NCBI GenBank assembly: GCA_015163925.1
Contig: JAAOIF010000046.1
Coordinates: 1-7,440, forward strand
DNA from: Candidatus Thioglobus sp.
Lineage (GTDB): Bacteria; Pseudomonadota; Gammaproteobacteria; PS1; Pseudothioglobaceae
Reading direction: 5' to 3'
DNA length: 7,440 nucleotides
Shown here: positions 1 to 7,440 of the stretch, in pieces
How positions within the stretch are numbered: position 1 is the stretch's first letter
How the letters are laid out: every line of letters begins with the position of its first letter
Notes under the pieces: generated by a model
Told to the model about the DNA's origin: nothing
Databases searched by the model: none
The model's input: only the letters and a program-made list of their open reading frames with translations
Program-made: the position numbers and the translations under genes

Positions 1-483
<483 letters not shown>

Positions 484-548
484 AAAATCAAACTTAAATA
501 AATGCCTATGTTCTTGGTTAATTTCCGACTTTGGAAAATAATTTAACA

Positions 549-576
549 ATTATAACTAAAAAATATTTTTATGCAA
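549..576 (-). promoter_or_regulatory. Sigma-70-type promoter for the second PII gene
   Basis: The minus strand has a perfect TATAAT (-10) at 554-549 and TTGCAT (a weak -35, three of six consensus bases) at 576-571, separated by 16 bases. It lies just past the ligA stop and would start transcription near 542. The surrounding DNA is very AT-rich, so chance matches are possible. No sigma-54 site with correct spacing was found despite the nitrogen-related gene. Confidence 0.5.
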
Positions 577-585
577 GTTTTGTTT

Positions 586-2487
586 TCACAAGCCATTGAT
601 CATCAATAAATATTCTGGCTCGCTGATGATTTTCACCTGATTGGAACTTGCCAAATCAATTTTTTTCTGCCCAACATTTTCGCCAGCCACCAGATAATCA
701 GTTTTAGCACTTACACTTGCCACAACCTTTATGCCAATTGACTTTGCGTGTTTTTTCATTAAATCTCTGGAACTGCTCATTTTGCCAGTAAAGACTAATT
801 TTTTGCCAAATAAAGAATGATTTTGGCTTTGAAAATCTGCTTTTAAAATAGTATTTTCCAAGTTAAAATTATACTTTTTCAAACGCTCAAACTCAGTCCT
901 AATACCGCCTAAACCATCAATAATAATTTTAGCAGTCAAATCAGCAAAACCATCAATATTTGAAATTTGGCTTAAATTCAGCGAAAAAATTTCATCCAAA
1001 TTATAATATTTCAGCAAATTTTCACTATTGCCCAAACCCAGCCGAATTACGCCAAAAGCCGACAAAAATCGCCAATCTTCAATTTGCTCGGCGCGTGACC
1101 TTTTTAATTGAGTTATTAGATTTTCAGAAGTTTTATCGCCAAAGCCCATAGCCGCTAAATCACTGGGTTTTAGGGCATAAATTTCTGAAACTTGGCGAAT
1201 TTTGTGCTGATATAATTTTTCAATAGTTTTGATTCCAAAGCCGTCATTATTTGCCAAAATCTTAAAAAAATACGCCATTAAACCAATAATTTGCGCCGGG
1301 CAATTATTGCTATTTTTGCACATCAAAAAATCCCCGTCCCAGACTAACGGCTCGCCACAGCTCGGGCAGTTGTCAATAATTTGGGGCTTTACCGGCTTTA
1401 AAACTTTATTGATTTTTGGAATTACCAAGCCCGACCGCAGCAGCTCAATCACACTTCCAGCGCCCAAACCTTGCTCTTTGACCAAGCCGTAATGATGTCC
1501 GGTCGCCCGAGTGATTTTAGCGCCACTTAGCATTGTCGGCTCAAGCTCCGCCACCGGAGTAATTTTGCCGGTACGCCCGACCTGTGGCGTTACTGATAGG
1601 ACTTTGACTTGAGCCTTATCCTTATTTTCCTTAAAGGCAATTTGCCAGCGGTGAAACTTGCGATTAGCGCCCATCTGCCGCTTTAAATCCTCATTAGTCG
1701 CCTCAAAAACCACGCCATCCACATCAAAATCCACACTGCCGCTGACTTGCAAAACGATTGTCTCAAACTCATCACTTAGCGCCTGAATGCTGCCCGCCCA
1801 AATCGGTAATTGCACAAATGGCACAAACAGCGCAGCCTTGTCGTCAATGGCTTTTTGGGCTAATTCGTCCAGAGTTTTTTCCTTAATCAAACTGGCTTGA
1901 AAATTACGCGGATATTCAAAATTATTGGATAAATACTTTTCAAAATAGCTTTTTTTCACCACAATTTCACCAGCCCCCTGCCCGCGTTTATTGCCGTTAA
2001 AAACCTCTAATCCTCTGGCGAAAACTCTGGAAATATCGCTGCCTTTTTTGCCGTCTCCACGAGTGAAAAGCCGGCTACCATCATCAAAACCGGCAAAGCC
2101 ATCAAGTTTTGGCGTGGCTTTTATGTTAATTAAATTTGCCGCTAAATTAATCTCAGCCGCCGATTTTTGCAAACGCTCAATCCACTTGCTAATTTCTTCC
2201 CATAAATAGGCTTTATCGGTTGAAAGCATCACCTCTGGCAGCAGCACTTTTTCCTCCGCAAACCCTTGCCCCTCAGGCTCTACGGCTTGGAGTAATGGAT
2301 GATTTGGAGTGCGATTTTTGAGCTCAGCAAGATAGATAAAATCATAATCTTGGTCGCTAATAATCGGCTTGCCTAAGCGATATTGCCGGTTTGCTACTTG
2401 GCAAAATTCGCCTAATTCTGCGTCTGATAAATCGCCTAATAGGATTTTTTGCTGAGTGATTTTTGCAATAGTTGTTTTTGCTAACAC
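586..2487 (-). CDS. ligA: NAD+-dependent DNA ligase, divergent LigA family
   Basis: It seals nicks in duplex DNA through a ligase-AMP intermediate made from NAD+. The 633-residue protein is slightly short for LigA (671 in E. coli) but has the full layout: domain Ia with SDQDYD (44-49), adenylation motif KLDG with catalytic Lys127, RGDG (143-146), GEI with Glu174, VDGVV (256-260), AFK with Lys286, an OB fold opening QVGRTGKITPVAELEP (302-317), a Cys4 zinc finger (374, 377, 390, 396), helix-hairpin-helix repeats (about 415-530) and a C-terminal BRCT domain (about 557-631). It is divergent: the Glu two residues before the catalytic Lys is Thr125, and the usual NPRNAAAGSLR segment is PRNFQASLI, one residue shorter and lacking its final Arg. 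The start is GTG at 2487 with only a weak ribosome site, because a stop lies in frame just upstream (2499-2497). It starts 13 bases after bamC. It could be the housekeeping ligase of a divergent lineage or an additional specialised ligase. Confidence 0.92.
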   Translation of the reverse strand: MLAKTTIAKITQQKILLGDLSDAELGEFCQVANRQYRLGKPIISDQDYDFIYLAELKNRTPNHPLLQAVEPEGQGFAEEKVLLPEVMLSTDKAYLWEEISKWIERLQKSAAEINLAANLINIKATPKLDGFAGFDDGSRLFTRGDGKKGSDISRVFARGLEVFNGNKRGQGAGEIVVKKSYFEKYLSNNFEYPRNFQASLIKEKTLDELAQKAIDDKAALFVPFVQLPIWAGSIQALSDEFETIVLQVSGSVDFDVDGVVFEATNEDLKRQMGANRKFHRWQIAFKENKDKAQVKVLSVTPQVGRTGKITPVAELEPTMLSGAKITRATGHHYGLVKEQGLGAGSVIELLRSGLVIPKINKVLKPVKPQIIDNCPSCGEPLVWDGDFLMCKNSNNCPAQIIGLMAYFFKILANNDGFGIKTIEKLYQHKIRQVSEIYALKPSDLAAMGFGDKTSENLITQLKRSRAEQIEDWRFLSAFGVIRLGLGNSENLLKYYNLDEIFSLNLSQISNIDGFADLTAKIIIDGLGGIRTEFERLKKYNFNLENTILKADFQSQNHSLFGKKLVFTGKMSSSRDLMKKHAKSIGIKVVASVSAKTDYLVAGENVGQKKIDLASSNQVKIISEPEYLLMINGL

Positions 2488-2500
2488 GCCAAAAATTCAC

Positions 2501-3634
2501 TTAAAATTGCTTGACTAATTTGCCTAAAAATTGATGGCTAAAGTCAATGGTTGCTTGCTCATTTTTCTCAGACAAATCGTTAAAATACACTTCAGTTACG
2601 CCTTCGCTAATCTGTTTTACCAAAATTTGGAAAGATTTTCTAATCGCACTTTCGCCAAATAATCTGGACAAAATTCCCCTATCTTTGGCTCTGGCGATGT
2701 TGATATAAAAGCTGCCTTCTTTCACATCTTTGTCCTCAATGTCAATCTCTAATTGGTCAAACGCCCAGCCGACATTCCGCCATGCCTCATACTGATTTAG
2801 CGGAATAATTAATTTCCCGTAGCCGTTAATATCGGTTGATAGCTTGACTTTTATTCGCTTGGCCTGCCGAGCATTAGTGATTTTTTCCTTCGCCGCCAAC
2901 TGGTCGCTGCCGAGGAAAACCATTAGCCGATATAGCATTTCAGTCTCCAACGCCTCGTCCTTAGAACGCGCCTGCCAAGTGGTATTTTCGCTCTGAGTGC
3001 TCTGATTACTGGTCGCCACTTCCTCCACCGAAGTCAAGGATAAAAACACTTCCGACTGGTTTGGATTCTCAGTCGGCTCAATCCGAGCGCGGTATTTATC
3101 AATCACCGGCAGGGCATATCTGGCATTGATTAAATCCTTCAAAGCAGCACGAATAAATCCCAAAGATTGGTCTGGAATATCAGGGCGATTTTCCAAAAAA
3201 TCAGTTTCTATCAGTCCAGTTTTTTTATTCGCTTTTTTAATGGCAAAACCGTTAGATTTAAGGAAACTTCTGGTCAAATTCCAGACCTCATCTGGCTTTT
3301 TATCAACCAATAACCAGCGCCGATTGCCCGATTTTTTCACTTGAATATTGGTTGAAGATTGCAAAATTTCAGACTTTTTGGACTTGTCTTTATCAGAAAA
3401 AGTAACAGTTTGCTCTTGCAATCCGCTGACATATTCGCTTAGTCTGAAGGCATTTTCAGAGCTGGGCTTGGTCAAATCCGGCGGCACTTCTAATGAGCTG
3501 ACGGTTTTATTCGCATAATATTTAATATCGCGCTCGCCGAGGCCACTTGTTGTTTGCGATTTTTTCTTATCGGCAAATGAAAAACAGCCGCCCAAAGCCA
3601 ACGCCAGAAAGGTAATTAGTAATTTTTTTAACAT
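2501..3634 (-). CDS. bamC: Outer membrane protein assembly factor BamC (NlpB) lipoprotein
   Basis: BamC is an accessory lipoprotein of the BAM complex, which inserts beta-barrel proteins into the outer membrane; it binds BamD through its N-terminal tail. The protein opens with a lipoprotein signal MLKKLLITFLALALGGC, with lipidated Cys17 in an LGGC lipobox. Next comes an extended segment containing the family hallmark LEVPPDL (48-54), then two helix-grip domains at about 105-205 and 262-375. The first contains TGLIETDFLENRP (139-151) and DKYRARIE (179-186), close to E. coli BamC. At 377 residues it is a little longer than the E. coli protein (344). The ATG immediately follows the dapA stop (TAAATG) and is preceded by AGGAG eight bases upstream, inside the end of dapA. 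Gene order dapA-bamC is as in E. coli and Pseudomonas. Confidence 0.95.
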   Translation of the reverse strand: MLKKLLITFLALALGGCFSFADKKKSQTTSGLGERDIKYYANKTVSSLEVPPDLTKPSSENAFRLSEYVSGLQEQTVTFSDKDKSKKSEILQSSTNIQVKKSGNRRWLLVDKKPDEVWNLTRSFLKSNGFAIKKANKKTGLIETDFLENRPDIPDQSLGFIRAALKDLINARYALPVIDKYRARIEPTENPNQSEVFLSLTSVEEVATSNQSTQSENTTWQARSKDEALETEMLYRLMVFLGSDQLAAKEKITNARQAKRIKVKLSTDINGYGKLIIPLNQYEAWRNVGWAFDQLEIDIEDKDVKEGSFYINIARAKDRGILSRLFGESAIRKSFQILVKQISEGVTEVYFNDLSEKNEQATIDFSHQFLGKLVKQF

Positions 3635-4525
3635 TTATACAACTCCTAATGATAATAAATCTTGCTCTAAAATAATTTGCGCCTCGCCCGATAATTTAGT
3701 CAGCGGCAAGCGCATTCCGGCCTCGCATTTGTTCATTTTATACAAGGCCCATTTCACCGGAATCGGGTTGGATTCAATGAATAAATTCTGGTGCAAGCCG
3801 CGTAATTTTGCATCAATCGAATGCGCCAAATCGCCATCGCCAGCCAAAGCAGCATTATAAGCCTGTGAGACTAATTTTGGGGAAATATTGCTGCTGACCG
3901 AAATTCCGCCGTGCCCGCCGAGCAAAATAAACTCAATCGCCGTGCCGTCATCGCCGCTGTAAAACATAAATCCGGGCGGACATTTTGCTATTAATTCCTT
4001 GCCAACGCTCAAATCGCCAGTTGCATCTTTTATGCCGATAATATTATCAATTCCAGCCAAGCGCACGGCGGTCTCCACCGACAAATCCACAGCAGTTCGG
4101 CTCGGCACATTATACAAAATTTGCTCAATTTCCACTGCCTCAGCAACGGCTTTGTAATGCTGGTAAAGCCCTTCCTGAGTGGGTTTGTTGTAATATGGCG
4201 TTACTAATAAAGCAGCAGCAGCGCCGATGTCTTTCGCCGCCAAGGTCAGCTCAATTGCCTCAGCGGTTGAATTAGCACCAGTGCCGGCAATAATTGGAAT
4301 TTTGCCACGCGCAAATTCAACAGTTTTTTGCATCACTTCAATATGCTCGGCCTGATTTAGCGTAGCGCTCTCGCCGGTTGTGCCCATTGAAACAATCCCG
4401 CTGCTGCCCTCGTTAATATGAAATTCCACCAGATTTTTAAGTGAGTCAAAATCCAGCGAACCATCATCAAACATTGGCGTAATCAGCGCCACCATCGCAC
4501 CAGTTAAAGGGTTTTTAGCTTGCAT
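3635..4525 (-). CDS. dapA: 4-hydroxy-tetrahydrodipicolinate synthase
   Basis: This cytosolic TIM-barrel enzyme condenses pyruvate with aspartate semialdehyde, the first committed step to diaminopimelate and lysine. Its length, 296 residues, is normal. The Schiff-base lysine is Lys166 in GIKDATG, and the catalytic triad residues are Thr49 (GTTGES), Tyr112 (TPYYNKP) and Tyr138 (YNVPSR, with Arg143 binding substrate). The residues corresponding to the lysine feedback pocket of the E. coli enzyme (His56, Asn80, Glu84, Tyr106) are present as His61, Asn85, Glu89 and Tyr111, so lysine inhibition is plausible. ATG at 4525 has almost no Shine-Dalgarno sequence, but the next Met (residue 11) would remove the first beta strand. 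It heads the dapA-bamC-ligA operon with zero spacing to bamC. Confidence 0.97.
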   Translation of the reverse strand: MQAKNPLTGAMVALITPMFDDGSLDFDSLKNLVEFHINEGSSGIVSMGTTGESATLNQAEHIEVMQKTVEFARGKIPIIAGTGANSTAEAIELTLAAKDIGAAAALLVTPYYNKPTQEGLYQHYKAVAEAVEIEQILYNVPSRTAVDLSVETAVRLAGIDNIIGIKDATGDLSVGKELIAKCPPGFMFYSGDDGTAIEFILLGGHGGISVSSNISPKLVSQAYNAALAGDGDLAHSIDAKLRGLHQNLFIESNPIPVKWALYKMNKCEAGMRLPLTKLSGEAQIILEQDLLSLGVV

Positions 4526-4558
4526 TTATTTACAAAAAATTTAAAAAATAATTTGTTA

Positions 4559-4564
4559 ATTATA
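4559..4564 (-). promoter_or_regulatory. Possible -10 element of a dapA promoter
   Basis: The 73-base gap between amtB and dapA contains TATAAT on the minus strand, preceded by TTGCG. The nearest good -35 (TTGAAA) is 20 bases away, longer than usual, so the promoter is uncertain. If used, transcription would start about 25 bases before the dapA ATG. No terminator is visible after amtB, so read-through from amtB is also possible. Confidence 0.35.
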
Positions 4565-4598
4565 CGCAAAAAACTCGCCTAACTTTTCAAAACTATTA

Positions 4599-5873
4599 CT
4601 ACAAATTGTAGCCTTTTTCTTCGTGTGAAATGAGGTCTAAGCCTTGCTGTTCCTCTTCTTTGCTAACTCGCAAGCCAGTAATCAGCCCGACTATTTTAAG
4701 GATTATGAAAGTCGCAACAGCCGCATAAACGCCCACTGCCAACACTGCAAGCGCCTGAATGCCGAGCTGTGAGGCAATCGTCAAGCCAGCTGGCAAGCCG
4801 TGTCCGCTGAATAATCCGAGCTCACTTGAAGCAAAAACACCTGCCAATAATACGCCTAACATTCCGCCAATTCCATGCACCGGAAACACATCTAATGAGT
4901 CGTCAATTTTGAATTTTTGCTTGACGAAAATCACCGCATTAAAGCATATCAAGCCTGCCAAAATGCCAATTACCAAAGCGCCTGCCGGACCGACAAAACC
5001 TGATGCCGGAGTGATAGTTCCAAGCCCGGCGACCATGCCGGTAACTGTGCCGAGTGCGGTCGGTTTGCCAAATTTAATCCACTCATAAAACATCCAAGAC
5101 ATCGCCGCAGCCGCAGCTGAAATATGAGTTGCCAACATTGCCATTGCCGCATCGCTATTTGCCGCCAGCGCCGAGCCACCATTAAAACCAAACCAGCCAA
5201 TCCACAGCATTCCTGCGCCAGTAATAGTCATAGTCATATTGTGCGGAGGCATCGGTTTTGACGGAAATCCAACCCTCGGCCCCAGCACAATCGCCGCCAC
5301 CAGCGCCGACACGCCAGCAGTAATATGAACCACTAAGCCGCCGGCAAAATCCAACACTCCCATCTGCTGCAACCAGCCGCCGCCCCAGACCCAGTGCGCA
5401 ATCGGAGCATAAACCAGCAGCACCCAAATTCCACTAAAAAGCAAAACCGCCGAGAATTTCATCCGTTCGGCAAAACTGCCAATAATCAGCGCCGGAGTGA
5501 TAATTGCAAATGTCATCTGAAATAATGCAAATAAACCCTCAGGAATATTGCCATGCAGCGAGTCTTCTGTGACCCCGCTGAGCATAAATTTAGACAGGCT
5601 GCCGAAGTATAAATTACCGTCAGCAAAGGCGATTGAGTAGCCTGCCACTAACCATAAAATTGATACAATCCCAGCAATAGAAAAGCATTGCATAAGTATT
5701 GATAGAATGTTTTTGCTGCGCACCAAGCCGCCATAAAACAACGCCAAACCCGGCAATATCATCAACAAAACCAATGCGGTTGAGGTCAAAATCCACGCCG
5801 TATCTGCGCCATTCAAATCATCTGCCAAAACACCCGCCGGCAGTAAAAACAATAGTATTAATATTTTTTTCAT
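4599..5873 (-). CDS. amtB: Ammonium transporter AmtB
   Basis: AmtB is a trimeric inner-membrane channel for ammonium that is closed by unmodified PII. The 424-residue protein starts with a cleavable signal peptide (MKKILILLFLLPAGVLA), as in E. coli AmtB, followed by eleven predicted membrane helices. Key residues are present: twin pore histidines His183 (GGLVVHITAG) and His333 (FPVHGIGG), phenylalanine gate candidates Phe122 and Phe230, Trp163 (HWVWGGG), Asp175 (VLDFAGG) and Ser234 (GFNGGSA). The C-terminal tail GLRVSKEEEQQGLDLISHEE is the conserved PII-docking region. An ATG at 5894 would add seven residues and overlap the PII gene. ATG at 5873 is preferred because AAGGAG lies six bases before it and the signal peptide then begins at Met1. 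It lies 10 bases after the PII stop. The coding end is followed in frame by two more stops (TAG TAA TAG). Confidence 0.97.
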   Translation of the reverse strand: MKKILILLFLLPAGVLADDLNGADTAWILTSTALVLLMILPGLALFYGGLVRSKNILSILMQCFSIAGIVSILWLVAGYSIAFADGNLYFGSLSKFMLSGVTEDSLHGNIPEGLFALFQMTFAIITPALIIGSFAERMKFSAVLLFSGIWVLLVYAPIAHWVWGGGWLQQMGVLDFAGGLVVHITAGVSALVAAIVLGPRVGFPSKPMPPHNMTMTITGAGMLWIGWFGFNGGSALAANSDAAMAMLATHISAAAAAMSWMFYEWIKFGKPTALGTVTGMVAGLGTITPASGFVGPAGALVIGILAGLICFNAVIFVKQKFKIDDSLDVFPVHGIGGMLGVLLAGVFASSELGLFSGHGLPAGLTIASQLGIQALAVLAVGVYAAVATFIILKIVGLITGLRVSKEEEQQGLDLISHEEKGYNL

Positions 5874-5879
5874 AACTTT

Positions 5880-5885
5880 CTCCTT
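5880..5885 (-). promoter_or_regulatory. Shine-Dalgarno site deciding the amtB start
   Basis: AAGGAG on the minus strand lies six bases before the ATG at 5873 and overlaps the TAA stop of the upstream PII gene. It favours the inner start over the longer frame beginning at 5894, and its overlap with the PII stop suggests coupled translation of the PII-amtB pair. Confidence 0.75.
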
Positions 5886-6222
5886 AAAGTGCATCTTGGT
5901 CGGTTTCGCCAGTTCTAATGCGAATGACTTTTTCTAAGTTGCTCACAAAAATCTTGCCATCGCCGACTTTTCCAGAGCTTGCCACATTAATAATTGCCTC
6001 AACAACTGCGTCTAATTTAGCAGCTGAAATTGCAATTTCTAATTTAATTTTAGGTAAAAAATCCACCTGATATTCTGAGCCACGATACATTTCTGTATGG
6101 CCTTTTTGCCGTCCAAAGCCTTTAACTTCGGTTACAGTAATGCCAGAAACCCCTACTTCTGACAAGGCTTTACGCACACCTTCCAACTTATTCGGCCTCA
6201 AAATTGCTGTTATAACTTTCAT
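5884..6222 (-). CDS. glnK: PII nitrogen regulatory protein paired with amtB
   Basis: This is a complete 112-residue PII protein, exactly the length of E. coli GlnB and GlnK. It senses energy charge and 2-oxoglutarate and, when not uridylylated, blocks the adjacent ammonium channel. The T-loop contains Tyr51 in YRGSEY, the uridylylation site. The B-loop reads GKVGDGK with Lys90, and the C-terminus carries RIRTGE with Arg101 and Arg103 for ATP phosphates. Unlike most relatives, residues 9-12 read RPNK rather than KPFK. ATG at 6222 overlaps the trmD stop (ATGA), and AAGGA lies seven bases upstream within trmD, so translation is probably coupled to trmD. The symbol glnK follows from its position before amtB; sequence alone does not separate it from glnB. 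Confidence 0.95.
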   Translation of the reverse strand: MKVITAILRPNKLEGVRKALSEVGVSGITVTEVKGFGRQKGHTEMYRGSEYQVDFLPKIKLEIAISAAKLDAVVEAIINVASSGKVGDGKIFVSNLEKVIRIRTGETDQDAL

Positions 6223-6926
6223 AATATTTTCCTTTTTTGTTTTAATCGGAGTGAATTATATAACAAGTCTGGGCGTTTGTTCTGAGTATTTTCAAATGAT
6301 TTTTCCTTACGCCAAGTATCGATTTTTGCCTGATGCCCACTCAGCAAAACCTCCGGAACGCCTTGCCCATCAACGGTTTCAGGGCGGGTGTAATGCGGAT
6401 AATCAAGCAAGCCTTGCGCAAATGAATCAGCCAAAGAATTTTGATTGCCCAGCACCCCAGAAATCTGCCGAGAAACGCTGTCAATTAGCACCATAGCCGC
6501 CAGCTCGCCGCCGCTAATAACGAAATCGCCAATGGAAATTTCCCTATCAATATCACTCTCAATCACCCGCTCATCAACCCCTTCGTAACGCCCACAGAGC
6601 AAGGTAATTGCCTTTAATTCCGCCAACTCTAACACTAAATTATGATTAAGTTTTTGACCCTGAGGCGAGAGATAAATCACTTGAGTAGCTGGATTTTTTT
6701 GCTTGATTTTTTTAATACATTTACGAATCGGCTGCACTTGCATCACCATTCCAGCCCCGCCGCCATACGGCGAATCGTCAATATTTCTATGGCTTTTATC
6801 ACTAAAATCTCTGAGCTGCCAAGTGTTAATCGACAGCAGAGATTTTTTAATCCCACGGGCAATCACCCCTTCATCTTTAAGCGCTGAAAACATTTGCGGA
6901 AACAGGGTAATTACATCAAAAATCAT
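6219..6926 (-). CDS. trmD: tRNA (guanine-N1-)-methyltransferase TrmD
   Basis: TrmD uses S-adenosylmethionine to methylate G37 next to the anticodon in certain tRNAs, preventing +1 frameshifting. It is a SPOUT-fold dimer with a trefoil knot. The 235-residue protein shows PYGGGAGM (53-60), YLSPQGQKL (85-93), CGRYEGVDERV (111-121), SIGDFVISGGEL (131-142), Arg153, and LLDYPHYTRPE (173-183) preceded by Asp167, the likely catalytic aspartate. A frame opening nine codons further upstream (6953) exists. ATG at 6926 is chosen because MIFDVITLFPQMF aligns with the start of known TrmD proteins; a weak GAGAAG lies ten bases before it. The C-terminal tail is shorter than in E. coli (255 residues). Its usual neighbours rpsP, rimM and rplS are absent on both sides here. 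Confidence 0.96.
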   Translation of the reverse strand: MIFDVITLFPQMFSALKDEGVIARGIKKSLLSINTWQLRDFSDKSHRNIDDSPYGGGAGMVMQVQPIRKCIKKIKQKNPATQVIYLSPQGQKLNHNLVLELAELKAITLLCGRYEGVDERVIESDIDREISIGDFVISGGELAAMVLIDSVSRQISGVLGNQNSLADSFAQGLLDYPHYTRPETVDGQGVPEVLLSGHQAKIDTWRKEKSFENTQNKRPDLLYNSLRLKQKRKIL

Positions 6927-6978
6927 AGCATTATTTCTTCTCACAAAATGCAAAGAGAAGTCTGTGCCTGTTCAATTT

Positions 6979-7386
6979 TTACAAATAACGAATAGCAGCT
7001 ACAACAAATCCGCCTACTATAAGTGTCGTGGAAAATGACCATTTCATAAAATTATCTATTCTACTAATAACCGCATCAAAGCGCCTGTCCACTTGCTCAA
7101 AGCGTTTGTCCACTTGCTCAAAGCGTTTGTCCATATCTTTACGCAAACTTACCATTTCGCCGCGTAAATCTTGCCCCAAACTTACCATTTCGCCGCGTAA
7201 ATCTTGCCCCAAACTTACCATTTCGCCGCGTAAATCTTGCTCCATATGAGTAATATGATTGGTTTGTGCCTTGAGCACTAAAATTATCATTTCGTTTGAG
7301 GTTGTCGTCTCTCCCGAAGTAATTTTTTGCATGGCTTTGGTTGCTTCTTTATCTAACCAATCTTCAAAAAGTTTATTGTCAAACAT
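6979..7386 (-). CDS. Small coiled-coil protein with C-terminal membrane anchor, DUF1640-like
   Basis: No specific function can be assigned. The 135-residue protein has a polar N-terminal part (1-48), a long predicted coiled coil (about 48-114) and one hydrophobic segment at the very end (about 116-133, then RYL), so it is probably a tail-anchored inner-membrane protein. The coiled coil is built of repeats: QDLRGEMVSLG three times in hendecad spacing (50-82, the last copy ending in R), then DKRFEQV twice and a degenerate third heptad (86-106). The layout resembles bacterial proteins annotated DUF1640 (CCDC90-like), but repetitive coiled coils attract false matches. The ATG at 7386 has no clear Shine-Dalgarno sequence; Met19 or Met33 are less likely alternatives. 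It is 52 bases upstream of trmD and is probably co-transcribed with it. Confidence 0.8.
   Translation of the reverse strand: MFDNKLFEDWLDKEATKAMQKITSGETTTSNEMIILVLKAQTNHITHMEQDLRGEMVSLGQDLRGEMVSLGQDLRGEMVSLRKDMDKRFEQVDKRFEQVDRRFDAVISRIDNFMKWSFSTTLIVGGFVVAAIRYL
7084..7125. repeat. 21-bp tandem direct repeat inside the coiled-coil gene
   Basis: Two copies of a 21-base unit (7084-7104 and 7105-7125) differ only at the first two bases. A partial third copy (TTTGTCCAT) follows at 7126. Each unit encodes one heptad, DKRFEQV, so copy changes keep the reading frame. Confidence 0.9.
7144..7242. repeat. 33-bp tandem direct repeat, three copies, inside the coiled-coil gene
   Basis: Three adjacent 33-base units (7144-7176, 7177-7209 and 7210-7242) are identical except for one C-to-T change near the end of the third. 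Each encodes the eleven-residue unit QDLRGEMVSLG. The near identity at silent positions points to recent expansion by slippage or unequal recombination rather than ancient protein repeats. Confidence 0.95.
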
Positions 7387-7406
7387 AATGTTTTGAATGT
7401 TTTTTT

Positions 7407-7412
7407 AGTATA
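7407..7412 (-). promoter_or_regulatory. Possible -10 element upstream of the coiled-coil gene
   Basis: TATACT on the minus strand lies about 20 bases before the ATG at 7386. A poor -35 (TTAGGT) is 15 bases upstream. A start here would give a very short leader, consistent with the missing Shine-Dalgarno site. The evidence is weak because the region is AT-rich. Confidence 0.25.
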
Positions 7413-7440
7413 AAAAAGCGTTATTTTACCTAAGTTAGCT

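Noticed and set aside
559..570. AAAAATATTTTT palindrome just after ligA as a terminator.
   Set aside because: It is a pure A/T palindrome with no stable GC stem and lies within the spacer of the predicted promoter; it would not form a terminator.
4759..5088. Plus-strand open frame of 109 codons within amtB, and similar antisense frames within trmD and ligA.
   Set aside because: These are antisense shadows of clearly identified genes, proline-rich or low in complexity, without recognisable domains.
5874..5894. Longer amtB start at 5894 (MHFKEKV extension).
   Set aside because: It would put charged residues before the signal peptide and overlap glnK; the AAGGAG site is correctly placed only for the ATG at 5873.
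7028..7249. Tandem repeats resembling a CRISPR array.
   Set aside because: The 33- and 21-base units are directly adjacent with no spacers and encode in-frame coiled-coil repeats of one protein.

Overview
The window is a compact, AT-rich bacterial segment in which every supported gene lies on the minus strand, so transcription runs from right to left. From the right edge the order is: a small membrane-anchored coiled-coil protein, trmD, a PII signal protein (glnK/glnB type), amtB, dapA, bamC, an NAD-dependent DNA ligase (ligA family), and the first 103 codons of a second PII gene cut by the left edge. BamC is a beta/gammaproteobacterial outer-membrane assembly lipoprotein, and dapA directly followed by bamC is a familiar gammaproteobacterial order. 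The low GC and tight packing fit a small-genome, possibly marine or symbiotic gammaproteobacterium (the SUP05/Thioglobus type is one candidate). That placement is inference, not proof.

Right block (about 4600-7386): the coiled-coil gene is followed after about 52 bases by trmD. The trmD stop overlaps the PII start in an ATGA junction, and the PII stop lies 10 bases before the best amtB start. PII plus AmtB is the classic ammonium sensing and uptake pair: PII is uridylylated on Tyr51 and plugs the AmtB trimer when nitrogen is plentiful. Having trmD lead into it, rather than sit in rpsP-rimM-trmD-rplS, is unusual.

Middle block (586-4525): dapA, bamC and ligA look like one operon, with spacings of 0 and 13 bases and a candidate promoter in the 73 bases before dapA. 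DapA commits aspartate semialdehyde to lysine and diaminopimelate (cell wall), BamC serves the outer membrane, and the ligase seals DNA nicks. The ligase keeps its nucleotidyltransferase, OB, zinc-finger, HhH and BRCT layout, but several residues normally invariant in LigA are changed.

Left block (1-585): a 275-base non-coding leader separates ligA from the second PII gene. It holds a TATAAT promoter, several small hairpins, and a 17-bp hairpin followed by a T-run that ends only nine bases before the Shine-Dalgarno sequence. This looks like a transcription attenuator, possibly the expression platform of an unrecognised riboswitch-like RNA, and is the most interesting signal here. No RNA genes, mobile elements or CRISPR arrays were seen.
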